The notes beneath the pieces are model-generated. The model did not search any database. It was not told the origin of the DNA and worked only from the letters and a program-made list of their open reading frames with translations. Below are positions 1-8,617 of a stretch of 64,000 nucleotides of DNA, piece by piece. Source of the DNA: Streptomyces sp. MA5143a. GTDB lineage: Bacteria; Actinomycetota; Actinomycetes; Streptomycetales; Streptomycetaceae. Positions within the stretch are counted from its first letter, which is position 1; every line of letters starts with the position of its first letter. The stretch is from the NCBI RefSeq assembly GCF_900290235.1, contig NZ_OLMK01000125.1, forward strand, positions 1 to 64,000, in the 5' to 3' direction. Position numbers and translations under genes: made by a program.

Positions 1-322
1 CCGCAGTCTTCTGCCGGGTGTTCTCCGGCCTGCCGTCCCACCACGCTCCTGCTCATGACCCCGCAGCACTCGGACACCGCCCTGCCCCTCTCCGGCACGG
101 AGCCCTCGCCACGCGAGAACGCCACACCCCTCACCGGCACGAGTGGCTGATGGCCAGGGCCACCGACGTCGCGCGCCACGTCCGGTGACACGCGGTGGTG
201 GCAGGCGACACGGGCCGATGCCGGCCCGGGGAGTTCTCCGGGCCGGCACCTCCGGCGCCGACCCGCGGCGCCGATCTCCTGGAGTCCTCGGCGCCGTATG
301 ACCAGCCCCGATGGTCCGCGTC
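1..322. other. left-edge stretch without an assignable gene
   Basis: No gene can be supported here. Reading frame 1 stays open from base 1 to the TGA at 148-150 and has G/C-rich third positions from about base 55 onward, so it could be the 3' end of a gene that starts outside the window. The frame has no recognisable domain, and frame 3 is also open to about base 195. The rest holds a strong hairpin (220-247) and further GGCGCC inverted repeats that look like termination structure. Confidence 0.4.
220..247. terminator. perfect 10-bp hairpin, probable terminator
   Basis: Bases 220-229 and 238-247 are exact reverse complements (10 bp, all G/C) around an 8-nt loop. The hairpin lies 76 bp downstream of the stop of the leftward gene at 323. 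There is no T-tract, which is usual for actinobacterial terminators. It could serve the leftward gene or any gene entering from the left. Confidence 0.5.
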
Positions 323-1552
323 TCACTGAACGCGCGCGGCGATCCCGGTCGCCCTGCCCATCAGCCACTCCAGCGGTCCCCGTTGGAAGAAGCGGGACCA
401 GAGGGTGGCGAGGACCGTCACGGTCGCGATGAAGCCGAGCAGGACGTAAAGGGGCTGGACGGTCGCTTCCCCGGTGTCCAGGAGCCAGATGGCGACGATG
501 TGATAGACGTACGCGGTCAGCGACATCGAACCGACCGCGATGACGGGCCGTGCCAGGCGGCGCAGCCGGGGGAAGGCGTCCATGGCGGCCAGACACGCGG
601 TGATCACCAGGATCGCCACACCGGTGTTGCCCACGATGGACAGGGTCGCCTCGCTGTGCGGGGAGGCGACCAGCAGCCCGGCCGGGCTGTCGCCGAAGAC
701 GCCGGCCATACCGGGTGACGGCGACGCCATCGACGACGCGGACGGCAGGGAGGCCATGGCCGATCCGGCCTCGTCCTCCCGGACGGCCGCGGCGGCCCCC
801 GGCACGAGGCGCAGCGCCAGCCAGGAGCCGCCGTAGCCGGCGACGGCGAGCGCGGCACCGGAGAGGGCCAGGCGTATCCGGACCGCCGTGGCCGCCAGGT
901 CGAGACGGGCGACGGCCATACCGGCGATGACGAACGGCACCCAGGTCAGGGCCGGGTAGCCGCCGGTGAAGAACAGCGAGACAAGGCCGTCGGCCTCGCC
1001 GACGGTGGGGAACGAGCGGCCGCCGACCACCGGCTTCAGCAGGTACAGCAGCGGCGGGCCGGTCAGGGCCCACCCCGCGGCGATCAGCGCCAGCGGCTTG
1101 GCGCCCAGCCGACGCAGCGGCAGCACGAGCAGGAAGAACAGGCCGTAGAAGGCGAGGATCGGCACGACCGGGGTGCCGGTCATCGTCAGGGCGGTGCCCA
1201 GGGCCACCAGGATCACGGCCCGGATGATCACCTTGGCGACGGCCTGTCGGCCGGCCCGGCCCGTCTTCGGTGTGCGGCGCCCGGTGATGAGGGCGACGGC
1301 GAAGCCGGCCAGAACGGCGAAGAGGGCGGAGGAACGGCCCTGCGCCAGCTCCATCAGGGAGTCGATGACAACGCCCTGGCCCGGAGCAGGGCCTACATGG
1401 ACCGCGTACATGCCGAAGACGGCAAGGCCGCGGGCCAGGTCCAACCCGACCAGACGGCCGACGCCGGGCGCGTCCGTCGGGGGCTCGATGTGCTCGGACG
1501 CAGGTGACGGCGCGTCGGCCGTGGGCAGGGGGGTGTCGGGATGATGCGTCAT
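323..1552 (-). CDS. DUF418-family multispanning membrane protein (acyltransferase-like)
   Basis: This is a 409-residue integral membrane protein. The N-terminal block (about residues 30-60) has a G-x-D-x-A-R-G-x-A-V-F-G-M motif, as in heparan-alpha-glucosaminide N-acetyltransferase-like (DUF1624) proteins. The last 70 residues (SMSLTAYVYH onward) match the DUF418 C-terminal domain. Ten or so hydrophobic segments lie between. Members of this family are suspected membrane acyl carriers or transferases, but no substrate can be read from the sequence. The ATG at 1552 was chosen because an upstream in-frame start would only add ten unconserved residues. The gene stands alone, convergent with nothing visible on its left. 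Family assignment is fairly secure; function is unknown. Confidence 0.8.
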   Translation of the reverse strand: MTHHPDTPLPTADAPSPASEHIEPPTDAPGVGRLVGLDLARGLAVFGMYAVHVGPAPGQGVVIDSLMELAQGRSSALFAVLAGFAVALITGRRTPKTGRAGRQAVAKVIIRAVILVALGTALTMTGTPVVPILAFYGLFFLLVLPLRRLGAKPLALIAAGWALTGPPLLYLLKPVVGGRSFPTVGEADGLVSLFFTGGYPALTWVPFVIAGMAVARLDLAATAVRIRLALSGAALAVAGYGGSWLALRLVPGAAAAVREDEAGSAMASLPSASSMASPSPGMAGVFGDSPAGLLVASPHSEATLSIVGNTGVAILVITACLAAMDAFPRLRRLARPVIAVGSMSLTAYVYHIVAIWLLDTGEATVQPLYVLLGFIATVTVLATLWSRFFQRGPLEWLMGRATGIAARVQ

Positions 1553-1791
1553 GCGGCTCAGCCTCGAGACCGTGCCGAGCATGGGGTATCCGGCAGAAGG
1601 CTGTGACAGCCCTGCCGACCGGCGGGCAACACCCCGCCGTGTGGATGGAGTTGCCGCTCCCCGGGCCGCGGGGGCGCGCAGGGCTCACCCGTTGGTCGCC
1701 CGTACCGGGCCGCCAGGAGGCTCCGCCGATCGGCAGGGCGATACCCACCGACCGGCAGGGGCGGTCGCCTTCGTCGAGGTCGCCGGTCGTG

Positions 1792-2358
1792 TCATGCGCC
1801 CGACGACAGGAGGTTCGCCAGCTCCTGGGGGAGCGGGTACGGCCGCTCCGCGGGAATCAGCCGCTGCGCCCGGGCGGCGTGGCCGGTCCGGGCCAGTGCC
1901 GCCGCCTTGCGGACCTGGGGGGTGAGGTCGGTGAGGCTGACGATCCAGTCGTCGGTGAAGGCGCGGATCAGCTCGCGACCGATACCGACCTGGATGCTGT
2001 AGTGGTTCAACGCGGCTCCGCGCAGCGAGCGTTCCGGGTCCCACTGGACATGCACGGCCGCCCGGGCCACGGCTGCCGGATCCGCGGTCGTGAGCACGGC
2101 CCGCGACAGGGCCTCCTCCCAGCCCTGGCGGGTCATCCGCACGGCGAGCACGCGCTCCTGACCGGGTTTGCGGGCCCAGTTGCTGCGATGCATGAGCCAC
2201 AGGAACGACGGCTTGATCCACGTCATCCTGTGAAACGAGAACGGCGTGACGAAGCGGCCCGCTCGCAGCGCCGCGTCTGCTATCGCGGGCGCGTAGGCCT
2301 GGTAGACCACGATCGTGTCGGCGTCGTGGTCCGCCCGGACCTGGTACTGGGGTGCCAT
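1792..2358 (-). CDS. DUF4291 family protein
   Basis: This 188-residue soluble protein starts MAPQYQVRAD. It carries the sequence features I associate with DUF4291: VYQAY near the N-terminus, then RMTWIKPSFLWLMHRSNW at about residues 42-59, and VQWDPERS further on. The ATG at 2358 is chosen because the upstream extension to 2496 has no family similarity and overlaps the region before the divergent dehydratase gene. The biochemical role of the family is unknown. The gene is divergent from the PLP enzyme that follows, and nothing in the context suggests a job. Confidence 0.8.
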   Translation of the reverse strand: MAPQYQVRADHDADTIVVYQAYAPAIADAALRAGRFVTPFSFHRMTWIKPSFLWLMHRSNWARKPGQERVLAVRMTRQGWEEALSRAVLTTADPAAVARAAVHVQWDPERSLRGAALNHYSIQVGIGRELIRAFTDDWIVSLTDLTPQVRKAAALARTGHAARAQRLIPAERPYPLPQELANLLSSGA

Positions 2359-2560
2359 GCGCCGTACCCTGCCATCCGGTACGCGCGCGTCGCGAAGGAA
2401 TATCCCACCACCGGTTGCGGAACGTCCCGGCCCCAGCCACTGATCCACGGTCGGCGCGCGGCCCGGCCGCCCGACGGCGCTTGACCTCGGCGCCATCGTG
2501 GATCAAGGTCGAGGAAGTACGTCGGCCCGGCCGGCGTCGGCGACGGCTTCGTGGAGCGGG

Positions 2561-3526
2561 GTGGGTGGGTTGATCGGGATCTCCGGGATCCGGGCGGCGG
2601 CCGAGCGGATCGCGGATCACGTGGTGCGGACACCGACGGTACGGAGTCCGGGGCTCAGCGCGTTCCTCGGTGTGCCGGTGACCGCCAAGCTGGAGCTGTT
2701 GCAGCGCACCGGCTCCTTCAAGGCCCGCGGCGCCACCGCGAAGCTGCTGTCGCTGACCGAGGCGGAGCGGGCCGCCGGGGTGGTCGCGGTGAGCGGCGGC
2801 AACCACGGCATCGCCCTGGCCCACGTGGCGGCGGCGCTGCACATCAAGGCGACCGTGGTGATGTCCCGGACCGCGCCCAGGCGGTCCACGGACCTCGTCG
2901 AGGCGTCCGGCGCGTCGCTGCGGCTCACCGACGGCATGGCGGAGGCGTTCGCGCTCACCGAGCGGTTGCGGGCCGAGGGCCTCACCCTCGTCCACCCGTT
3001 CGACGACGAGGTGGTGATCGCCGGTCAGGGCACCGTCGGCCTGGAGTTCGCGGAGGACGCCGGAGAGGTGACGGACGTGCTCGTCAGCATCGGCGGGGGC
3101 GGTCTGATCTCCGGTGTCGCCGCCGCGTTCAGGGCGTTGCGGCCGCAGGTGCGTGTCTGGGGCGTGGAGACCGAGGGCGCCACCTGTATGAGCGAGGCCC
3201 TGGCAGCGGGCGGCCCCGTCACCGTCGACCTGTCCTCGATCGTCACCACGCTCAGCGCGCCCTCCGCCTCCCGCCTCACCTACGACCATGTGTCCGCGCT
3301 CGTCGAGGACGTCCTGGTGGTGCCGGACGCGGAGGCCGTCCGCGGTGTCCTCGACCTCGCCGAGCACGCCAAGGTGTGGGCGGAACCCGCCGCCGGCTGT
3401 CTGCTGCCCGCCGCCCGGCAGGTCGTGGAACGGGTCGGCGAGGGGGCCCGGCTCGGCCTGGTGGTGTGCGGCGGCAACACGACCCCGGCGGACGTCACGG
3501 AGTGGACGCGGCGCTTCGGGTTGTGA
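2561..3526 (+). CDS. PLP-dependent threonine/serine dehydratase-like enzyme
   Basis: The product is a fold-type II PLP enzyme of about 321 residues. The PLP lysine lies in the GSFKARGA motif near residue 54, an asparagine-containing SGGNHG loop follows, and the glycine-rich phosphate-binding loop SIGGGGLISG lies near residue 185. These features define the threonine/serine dehydratase family, which eliminates water from hydroxy-amino acids to give 2-oxo acids; the exact substrate cannot be told, and ectoine- or hydroxyaspartate-type substrates remain possible. The length fits short catabolic members that lack a C-terminal ACT regulatory domain. The start is uncertain: GTG at 2561 and TTG at 2570 both follow GGAGCGGG, while an ATG at 2498 would add a poorly conserved leader. 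It ends before a hairpin shared with the convergent gene. Confidence 0.8.
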   Translation: MGGLIGISGIRAAAERIADHVVRTPTVRSPGLSAFLGVPVTAKLELLQRTGSFKARGATAKLLSLTEAERAAGVVAVSGGNHGIALAHVAAALHIKATVVMSRTAPRRSTDLVEASGASLRLTDGMAEAFALTERLRAEGLTLVHPFDDEVVIAGQGTVGLEFAEDAGEVTDVLVSIGGGGLISGVAAAFRALRPQVRVWGVETEGATCMSEALAAGGPVTVDLSSIVTTLSAPSASRLTYDHVSALVEDVLVVPDAEAVRGVLDLAEHAKVWAEPAAGCLLPAARQVVERVGEGARLGLVVCGGNTTPADVTEWTRRFGL

Positions 3527-3561
3527 CGCCGACCGTCGCCGTATGCCGGACCCCCGGGGAC

Positions 3562-3607
3562 CCCTCGGCCGGTGGTCGGCGGCCGGTGGTCTGCGGCCGG
3601 CCGAGGG
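3562..3607. terminator. bidirectional terminator between convergent genes
   Basis: Bases 3562-3572 and 3597-3607 form a perfect 11-bp G/C-rich stem. The 24-nt loop is itself made of GGTGGTC/GGCCGG repeats. It sits midway between the stop at 3526 (rightward) and the stop at 3628 (leftward), so it can serve both. Confidence 0.65.
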
Positions 3608-3627
3608 ATCCGTGACACCGTGGTCGC

Positions 3628-6600
3628 TCAGTGGGCGTCGCAGCACCCGTCCCTGCGCATCAGTCGGCCCACCTCCAGCCAGTGCTCCTCGCTCTCGGCG
3701 GCCCTCGCCCGGCGTGCGGTCGGCCGGTACGCGGCCACCAGGTCCTCGGTGGTGTAGTGGGTACCGCCGCGGAGGACCGCCACCGTCCGCACGAGGCTGT
3801 CGAAGTCGGTGAAGGGGTCGCCGTCGACGACGGTCAGATCGGCGAGCCTGCCCGGTTCGACGGTGCCGAGGTGGTCGTCGAGACCGAACAGCCGGGCCGG
3901 CATGACCGTCGCCGTGCGCAGGGTCTCGGCGGGGCTGAGGCCCCCGGCGTGCAGGGCGCGCAGCGCGAGGTGGAGGAAGAGACCGACGGGGCCTAGCGGC
4001 TGATCGGTGCCGAGGGCCACCAGGCCGCCGGCTGCGAGTATCCGCCGGTACACATCGGTCTCGGTGCGCAGCGCGGCCAGTTGGGCGGGCGTCGGCGGAG
4101 TGGCCGCGGACTGCCGTACGGAGAGGGCGTCCCACGGGGGCATCACGACCGTGACCCGCGGGTCGTCCGCGAGGGCGGGGTCCGCGCCGAGGAGCGGGGC
4201 GGCGGTGAAGGGCGTGGCGATGAGGGAGAAGCCGACGCCGTGGGCGCTGTAGACCTCCTCCACGTCCTGGTGGGCCCGCCCGGTGGTGGTGATGGCGTGC
4301 CCGAACTCGGCGCGCTGGGTGGCCTGGAGATGGGTGGTGAGGTCCTGGCCGAGCTGGACTCCGGGGGACAGCAGATGGCTTCCGGTGCGCACGCCGAGCC
4401 GTTCGTGGGCGAAGCGCGCCGCCTCGCTCATCACCCAGCCGGGCGCCCGGACGTAGGTCTTGACGAAGTCCCAGTCGAGCGCGGCGCCCCGCTCCAGCGA
4501 ACGCCTCAGGCCCGCCTCGGTCCGGTGGGCGCGTCCCATGCTGTACGCGACGCGCGCGCCGTCGAGGAGTTCCCCGGTGGTGAGCAGCCGGGGTCCGGCG
4601 AGGCGGCCTGCGGCGACCTCCTCGCGGATGCGGACCTGTTCGTAGGCGAAGCCGCCGAGGGAGACGGCGGTGGTGACGCCGTAGGTGAGCTGCCCGGCGG
4701 CCTGGCGGCTGCCGTAGGTGCTGTGCCAGGGGTGGGTGTGGGTGTCCCACAGGCCGGGGAGCACGGTGTGGGTGGAGGCGTCGACCCGGCGGAGGGTGGC
4801 CCTGCGGCCGGCCCGGTGGGGTTCCACGGCGGTGACGCGGCCGCCGCGGACGACGATGTCGACGTCCTCGCGGACGGTGTCGCCGGTGCCGTCCCAGAGC
4901 CGCCCGGCGTGGACGACGGTGTCGGCGGGGGTGGTCCGGGAGCGGTCGAGGGGCACAAGGACGGTGCGGGCGCGGCCGTCGGCGATGTCGAGGAGGCGGA
5001 GCCGGGTGCCGGACAGGTGCAGGAGGGTCCTGGAGTCGCCGGACCAGGTGGGGTGGTCGGCGGCTTCGGTGGTGAGGGTGCGGAGTTCGCCGCGCGGGGT
5101 GCCGTCGGCGGCGACGGGCAGCAGGCACAGCGCGGACTCGACGATCACGGCCATCCAGCGGCCGTCGGGCGACCAGACGGGCCCGGAGTCGTAGCGGTCG
5201 GCGACGGAGGTGTGCGGGGCGACGGCGTGCAGCCGGTCGGCGCCGGTCGTGGTGTCGACGACGCGGATGAGGTTGTAGCCCTCCCGGAAGCGGGCGCCGA
5301 GACGGTTGCGGTCGCACAGGGCGAGGTACCTGCCGTCGGGCGACCAGGACGGCCTGCCGGGCAGCCCACCCCCGCCGAGGGGGGTGGCCAGGACGCGTTC
5401 CTCGCCGCTTTCGAGGTCGCGGACGACGAGGCGTCCGGTCAGGTCGAGGCAGGCCAGCCGGCGTCCGTCGGGTGAGAGGGCGGGCATGACGCGGCCGCCG
5501 GTCGCGAGGGCGGTCTCCTCGCCGGTGGCGAGGTCGTGGCGGTACACGCCGAGCAGGCCGTCACGGTCGTCGGCGTACACGAGGGAGCGCCCGTCACGGG
5601 ACCAGGAGGGCGCGAGGAGGTAGCGGGTCGGCGGGGACGTCCGCAGCCGCTTCGGGGGGCGTCCGCCCGAGGTGCCCGCCAGCCAGAGCGCGTTGAGGGC
5701 GGCGAACGCGACGCTCCGTCCGTCGGGCGACAGGGCGGGCAGGTGGATGCCGCGCACGGGCCGGACCCGGGCCTCCCCGAGGTCGTACTCCTTGACGCGG
5801 TAGCGCGGCCGGTCGACGGGGAGGACGGCCTCGAAGGGGATGGTGTCGGGCTCGTCGGGGTGGTCGGGGCGCAGCAGGGTGAACTGTCCGTCCAGGGTGA
5901 TCAGCAGGGCCCCGTCGGGTGTCCAGCGCGGCGGCACGGGAGCGAGGTCGCCGCCGACGCGGACCGGCCGGCCGTCGACGACGAGGGTGCACGAGCCGCC
6001 CGGTGAGGCGGTGGTGCGCAGGTAGGCGAGACGGCGGCCGTCCGGGGCGAGGGCGGGCGTCATGACCTGCGCGGCCTCGGTCTCGGTGTGCTCGACGGTG
6101 ACCGGGCCGGTGCCGTCGGCGGCCACGGCGGCGACGGTCCGGGACTCCACGCCGGTGCCCGCGGCGGAGGTGACGACCCTGGCCCGGACGAACAGCAGGC
6201 GGGTGCCGTCGGGTGACCAGGTGGGGTCGAAGTCCTCCCAGGCGCCGTCCTGGAGCGGGCCGTCCTGGCCGGGGAGGCCGGTGACGCGGGTGATGTCCCC
6301 GGTGGCCAGGTCGAGGACGTGGACCCGGTACGGGCTGCCGGTGACGGGGTCGCCACCGCGTTCGGAGCCGAAGGCGATGCGGGTGCCGTCGGGTGACCAG
6401 GCCGGGCCCCGGTCGTCCCAGGGGCCGTCGGTGCGCTGCCGCAGGCCGGAGCCGTCGGGGCGCATGGTCCACAGGTGGAAGCCGCCGTCCCGGTAGGCGC
6501 AGAACGCGACGAGGGACCCGTCCGGGGAGTACGTGGGCCGGTTGGGTTCCAGTCCCGCCGGGGTGAGGGGGACCGCCTTGCCGCCGCCTCGTGGCAGGGA

Positions 6601-6831
6601 CCACAGCCCGCTCTGGACCTCGGCGATCAGGGTGTCGCCGCCGGGCGCGAGGGTGGCCGAGCCGTTGGTGGCCCGCGTGAAGGTGAGGGCGGTGGCGGCG
6701 GCCGCCGAGCGGTCTCGGGCGTCGGCCGGGGTGGTCGTGGCGGCGGCGCCGAGGACCGCTGCGGCGCCGCCGGCGGCGAGGAGTTGACGGCGGGTCAGGG
6801 AGGGGGTGGAGCTGCTGTGGTCAGGGTCCAT
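3628..6831 (-). CDS. Tat-exported TolB-like beta-propeller / amidohydrolase fusion
   Basis: This 1067-residue protein begins with a twin-arginine signal (LTRRQLLAAGG near residue 12, then an alanine-rich stretch ending near ADA). Residues of roughly 45-610 are a run of WD40-like/TolB beta-propeller repeats, recognisable by recurring SPDG and SWSPDG motifs. The C-terminal third is an amidohydrolase: the metal-binding DTHTHPWH motif lies near residue 695, and a GTDQPLG / PGRLADLTVVDGDP signature lies near the end. Such fusions are predicted exported metal-dependent hydrolases of amide or cyclic-amide bonds, with the propeller perhaps binding substrate or envelope. The gene is transcribed alone. 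The substrate is not deducible. The GC-rich reading frames on either strand inside it are shadows. Confidence 0.88.
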   Translation of the reverse strand: MDPDHSSSTPSLTRRQLLAAGGAAAVLGAAATTTPADARDRSAAAATALTFTRATNGSATLAPGGDTLIAEVQSGLWSLPRGGGKAVPLTPAGLEPNRPTYSPDGSLVAFCAYRDGGFHLWTMRPDGSGLRQRTDGPWDDRGPAWSPDGTRIAFGSERGGDPVTGSPYRVHVLDLATGDITRVTGLPGQDGPLQDGAWEDFDPTWSPDGTRLLFVRARVVTSAAGTGVESRTVAAVAADGTGPVTVEHTETEAAQVMTPALAPDGRRLAYLRTTASPGGSCTLVVDGRPVRVGGDLAPVPPRWTPDGALLITLDGQFTLLRPDHPDEPDTIPFEAVLPVDRPRYRVKEYDLGEARVRPVRGIHLPALSPDGRSVAFAALNALWLAGTSGGRPPKRLRTSPPTRYLLAPSWSRDGRSLVYADDRDGLLGVYRHDLATGEETALATGGRVMPALSPDGRRLACLDLTGRLVVRDLESGEERVLATPLGGGGLPGRPSWSPDGRYLALCDRNRLGARFREGYNLIRVVDTTTGADRLHAVAPHTSVADRYDSGPVWSPDGRWMAVIVESALCLLPVAADGTPRGELRTLTTEAADHPTWSGDSRTLLHLSGTRLRLLDIADGRARTVLVPLDRSRTTPADTVVHAGRLWDGTGDTVREDVDIVVRGGRVTAVEPHRAGRRATLRRVDASTHTVLPGLWDTHTHPWHSTYGSRQAAGQLTYGVTTAVSLGGFAYEQVRIREEVAAGRLAGPRLLTTGELLDGARVAYSMGRAHRTEAGLRRSLERGAALDWDFVKTYVRAPGWVMSEAARFAHERLGVRTGSHLLSPGVQLGQDLTTHLQATQRAEFGHAITTTGRAHQDVEEVYSAHGVGFSLIATPFTAAPLLGADPALADDPRVTVVMPPWDALSVRQSAATPPTPAQLAALRTETDVYRRILAAGGLVALGTDQPLGPVGLFLHLALRALHAGGLSPAETLRTATVMPARLFGLDDHLGTVEPGRLADLTVVDGDPFTDFDSLVRTVAVLRGGTHYTTEDLVAAYRPTARRARAAESEEHWLEVGRLMRRDGCCDAH

Positions 6832-6895
6832 GACAGGTCACGCTGGCGCACCACGCGCCCCAGCGGCAACACCACCATTCGCGCCAGTCACGATG

Positions 6896-7396
6896 TCACC
6901 CGCCGGAATGACGGCGGCGGATCCAGGCCGGCAGCGCGAACCAGCACAGCAGGTACCAGACGAGCACGCACGCCACCAGCCAGGGCACATAGCCGTCGTC
7001 GGTGGCCACGCGCAGGATCAGCAGCAGTGCGGCGGTCATCGTGGCGAGCAGCAGGATCAGGCCGATCACGGTCAGCCGGGCCGCCCACAGCACGGCGGCC
7101 GGTTTGATGCGGCGGCCGGCGACGATCCGGTGGAAGGAGACGGGGCCGATGAGGGCGCCGGTGGCGGCGGCGCCGAGGACGACGGTCACGATGTAGATGG
7201 TCTGCTCGGTCTGTTCCAGCTGTGCGTAGCGCGGGGTGAACACGACGGTGAGCAGGAAACCGAAGAGGATCTGCACGCCGGTCTGGGCGACCCGGACCTC
7301 CTGGATGAGTTCGCCCCAGCGGCGGTCGGCACGCTCGTCCGCCGTCTCGTCACGGCCCCGCTCGGGAGTGGCGTATCCGTTGTCGGTGCCGGGCAC
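6896..7396 (-). CDS. DUF6328 family four-helix membrane protein
   Basis: This product of about 166 residues has a charged N-terminal part (RGRDETADERADRRWGELIQ). Four hydrophobic helices follow, starting at GVQILFGFLLTVVFT and ending in the VPWLVACVLVWYLLCWFALP segment. The RVAQTGVQILFGFLLT and YIVTVVLGAAATGALIGPVSFHR blocks are typical of DUF6328 (small actinobacterial membrane proteins of unknown role). I prefer the GTG at 7396 because GGAGG lies five bases upstream; a GTG at 7498 in the same frame would add 34 residues of poor coding quality. A strong ribosome site with an ATG at 7514 is in another frame and is noted separately. Confidence 0.75.
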   Translation of the reverse strand: MPGTDNGYATPERGRDETADERADRRWGELIQEVRVAQTGVQILFGFLLTVVFTPRYAQLEQTEQTIYIVTVVLGAAATGALIGPVSFHRIVAGRRIKPAAVLWAARLTVIGLILLLATMTAALLLILRVATDDGYVPWLVACVLVWYLLCWFALPAWIRRRHSGG

Positions 7397-7548
7397 GGCG
7401 TCCTCCAGGCTCGGTCGGTGTCCCCTCTTCTGGATGGCGCCCGGCCCGGCACCGACAAGCGGGAAGATCCGCCGCTTCACTCGCACGAGTGGATCCACTG
7501 AGCCGAGCGGTCATATGTGCGACCCTCCTGCCCGGCGTGATCGCGTGA

Positions 7549-7779
7549 TCGCGTGACCACCGGCCTGCCGGCCTGCCGACAGACGCCGTCGCCCCCGAGC
7601 CCGAGCGGCCCACGCCGGGGCCCGCGCCGGGGCCCGCGCCGTGGTCCCGCCGCGGGTTCCTCCTCGGCAGTGCCGCGTTCGCGCGGAGGCCGCGGTTCGT
7701 CCGCCAGGACCCGGCCTCGACGGTGGCCGAGCTGCCCGGCTTCGCCGTCCCGGCCTCGTACGACCGGTGGTTCGCGTGA
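7549..7779 (+). pseudogene. start-less coding relic with Tat-like motif
   Basis: Frame 1 is open from 7549 to the TGA at 7777-7779, and almost every codon from 7570 on ends in G or C, as in real Streptomyces genes. The translation includes a proline-rich run, then SRRGFLLGSAAF, which resembles a twin-arginine signal, and it ends ELPGFAVPASYDRWFA. There is no in-frame ATG, GTG or TTG; the only candidate is a CTG at 7573, and a TGA at 7546 blocks upstream reading. Tandem GCGTGATC repeats just before it may mark slippage. I read it as a decayed fragment of an exported enzyme; a tiny CTG-started gene is the alternative. Confidence 0.4.
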
Positions 7780-7786
7780 GCGAATC

Positions 7787-8617
7787 TCAGACCCGGCGCC
7801 AGCGCGCCATCGCGAACGAGAAGAGCCCGAAGAGGACGAGGCCCGCCGCGACACAGGCGAGGAGCGCGGGGCCGGCGGGCGTGTCGGCGAAGGAGCGCAG
7901 GGTGTCGTCGAGACCCTTGGCCTTGTCCGGCTCGTAGTCGATGGCGGCGCGGACGGCGAAGACGCCCGCCGCGGCGAAGACCAGGCCCCGTGCGAGGCCG
8001 CCGCCCACCCCGGTGACGTCGACGGCCCGGCGGGTGCGGCGCGACATCTCACCGAGCCGCAGGTGCTTGTGGTACGAGCGCATCAGGGCCCGTACCGCGA
8101 TCCAGACCCCCGCGACGATCACGCCGATCCCGGCCGCGCCCACCAGCCACTGGCCGGCGGGGAGTTCCAGGGCGCGGGCCGTCACGTCCTTGGACTGCTC
8201 GTCGCTGGAGCCCCCTCCCCCACCGCTCCCGCCGCCCGAGCCGGCCGCGAAGGTCAGCACCGAGTAGGCGACGAAGGTGTAGAAGACGAACCGGGCGGCC
8301 GAGGCCAGCCGCTTGGTCCACTTGCGGCCGTCCGGGCCCGCCGCGCCGAACACCGCCTCCGACAGCCGCCACAGGGCCATTCCGACCACGCCGATACCGA
8401 GGGCCCACAGCAGGACCGACCCCAGCGGCTTCTGAGATATCTCCTCCAGCGCGCCCTGCCGGTCCGCCTGCTGCCCGCCCTCGCCGAAGGCGATCTGCAG
8501 GGCCAGCGCCCCGACCAGCAGATAGATCACGCCGCGCGCCGTGAGCCCGGCCCGGGCGGCGCCCTCCGTCACAGAACCGCGGGCCGCGCGCCCGCTGCCC
8601 ACCCCCACTGCCGTCAT
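7787..8617 (-). CDS. DUF1206 domain-containing membrane protein
   Basis: This 276-residue protein has six predicted membrane helices arranged as three repeated two-helix units (about residues 22-45 and 62-85; 105-125 and 155-175; 208-230 and 245-268). Each unit opens with an AARGVIY- or GLARG-like motif, as expected for three tandem DUF1206 repeats. A glycine/serine loop lies near residue 130. The family is widespread in actinobacteria and its function is unknown. The start ATG overlaps the stop of the upstream gene by one base (TGATG), with CAGGAGAG as ribosome site, so the two are translationally coupled. Confidence 0.85.
   Translation of the reverse strand: MTAVGVGSGRAARGSVTEGAARAGLTARGVIYLLVGALALQIAFGEGGQQADRQGALEEISQKPLGSVLLWALGIGVVGMALWRLSEAVFGAAGPDGRKWTKRLASAARFVFYTFVAYSVLTFAAGSGGGSGGGGGSSDEQSKDVTARALELPAGQWLVGAAGIGVIVAGVWIAVRALMRSYHKHLRLGEMSRRTRRAVDVTGVGGGLARGLVFAAAGVFAVRAAIDYEPDKAKGLDDTLRSFADTPAGPALLACVAAGLVLFGLFSFAMARWRRV

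Noticed and set aside
1685..5317. Open frame of 1210 codons on the minus strand
   Set aside because: It runs across the amidohydrolase, dehydratase and DUF4291 genes in another frame, is Arg/Pro-rich and has no domain. It is a high-GC shadow.
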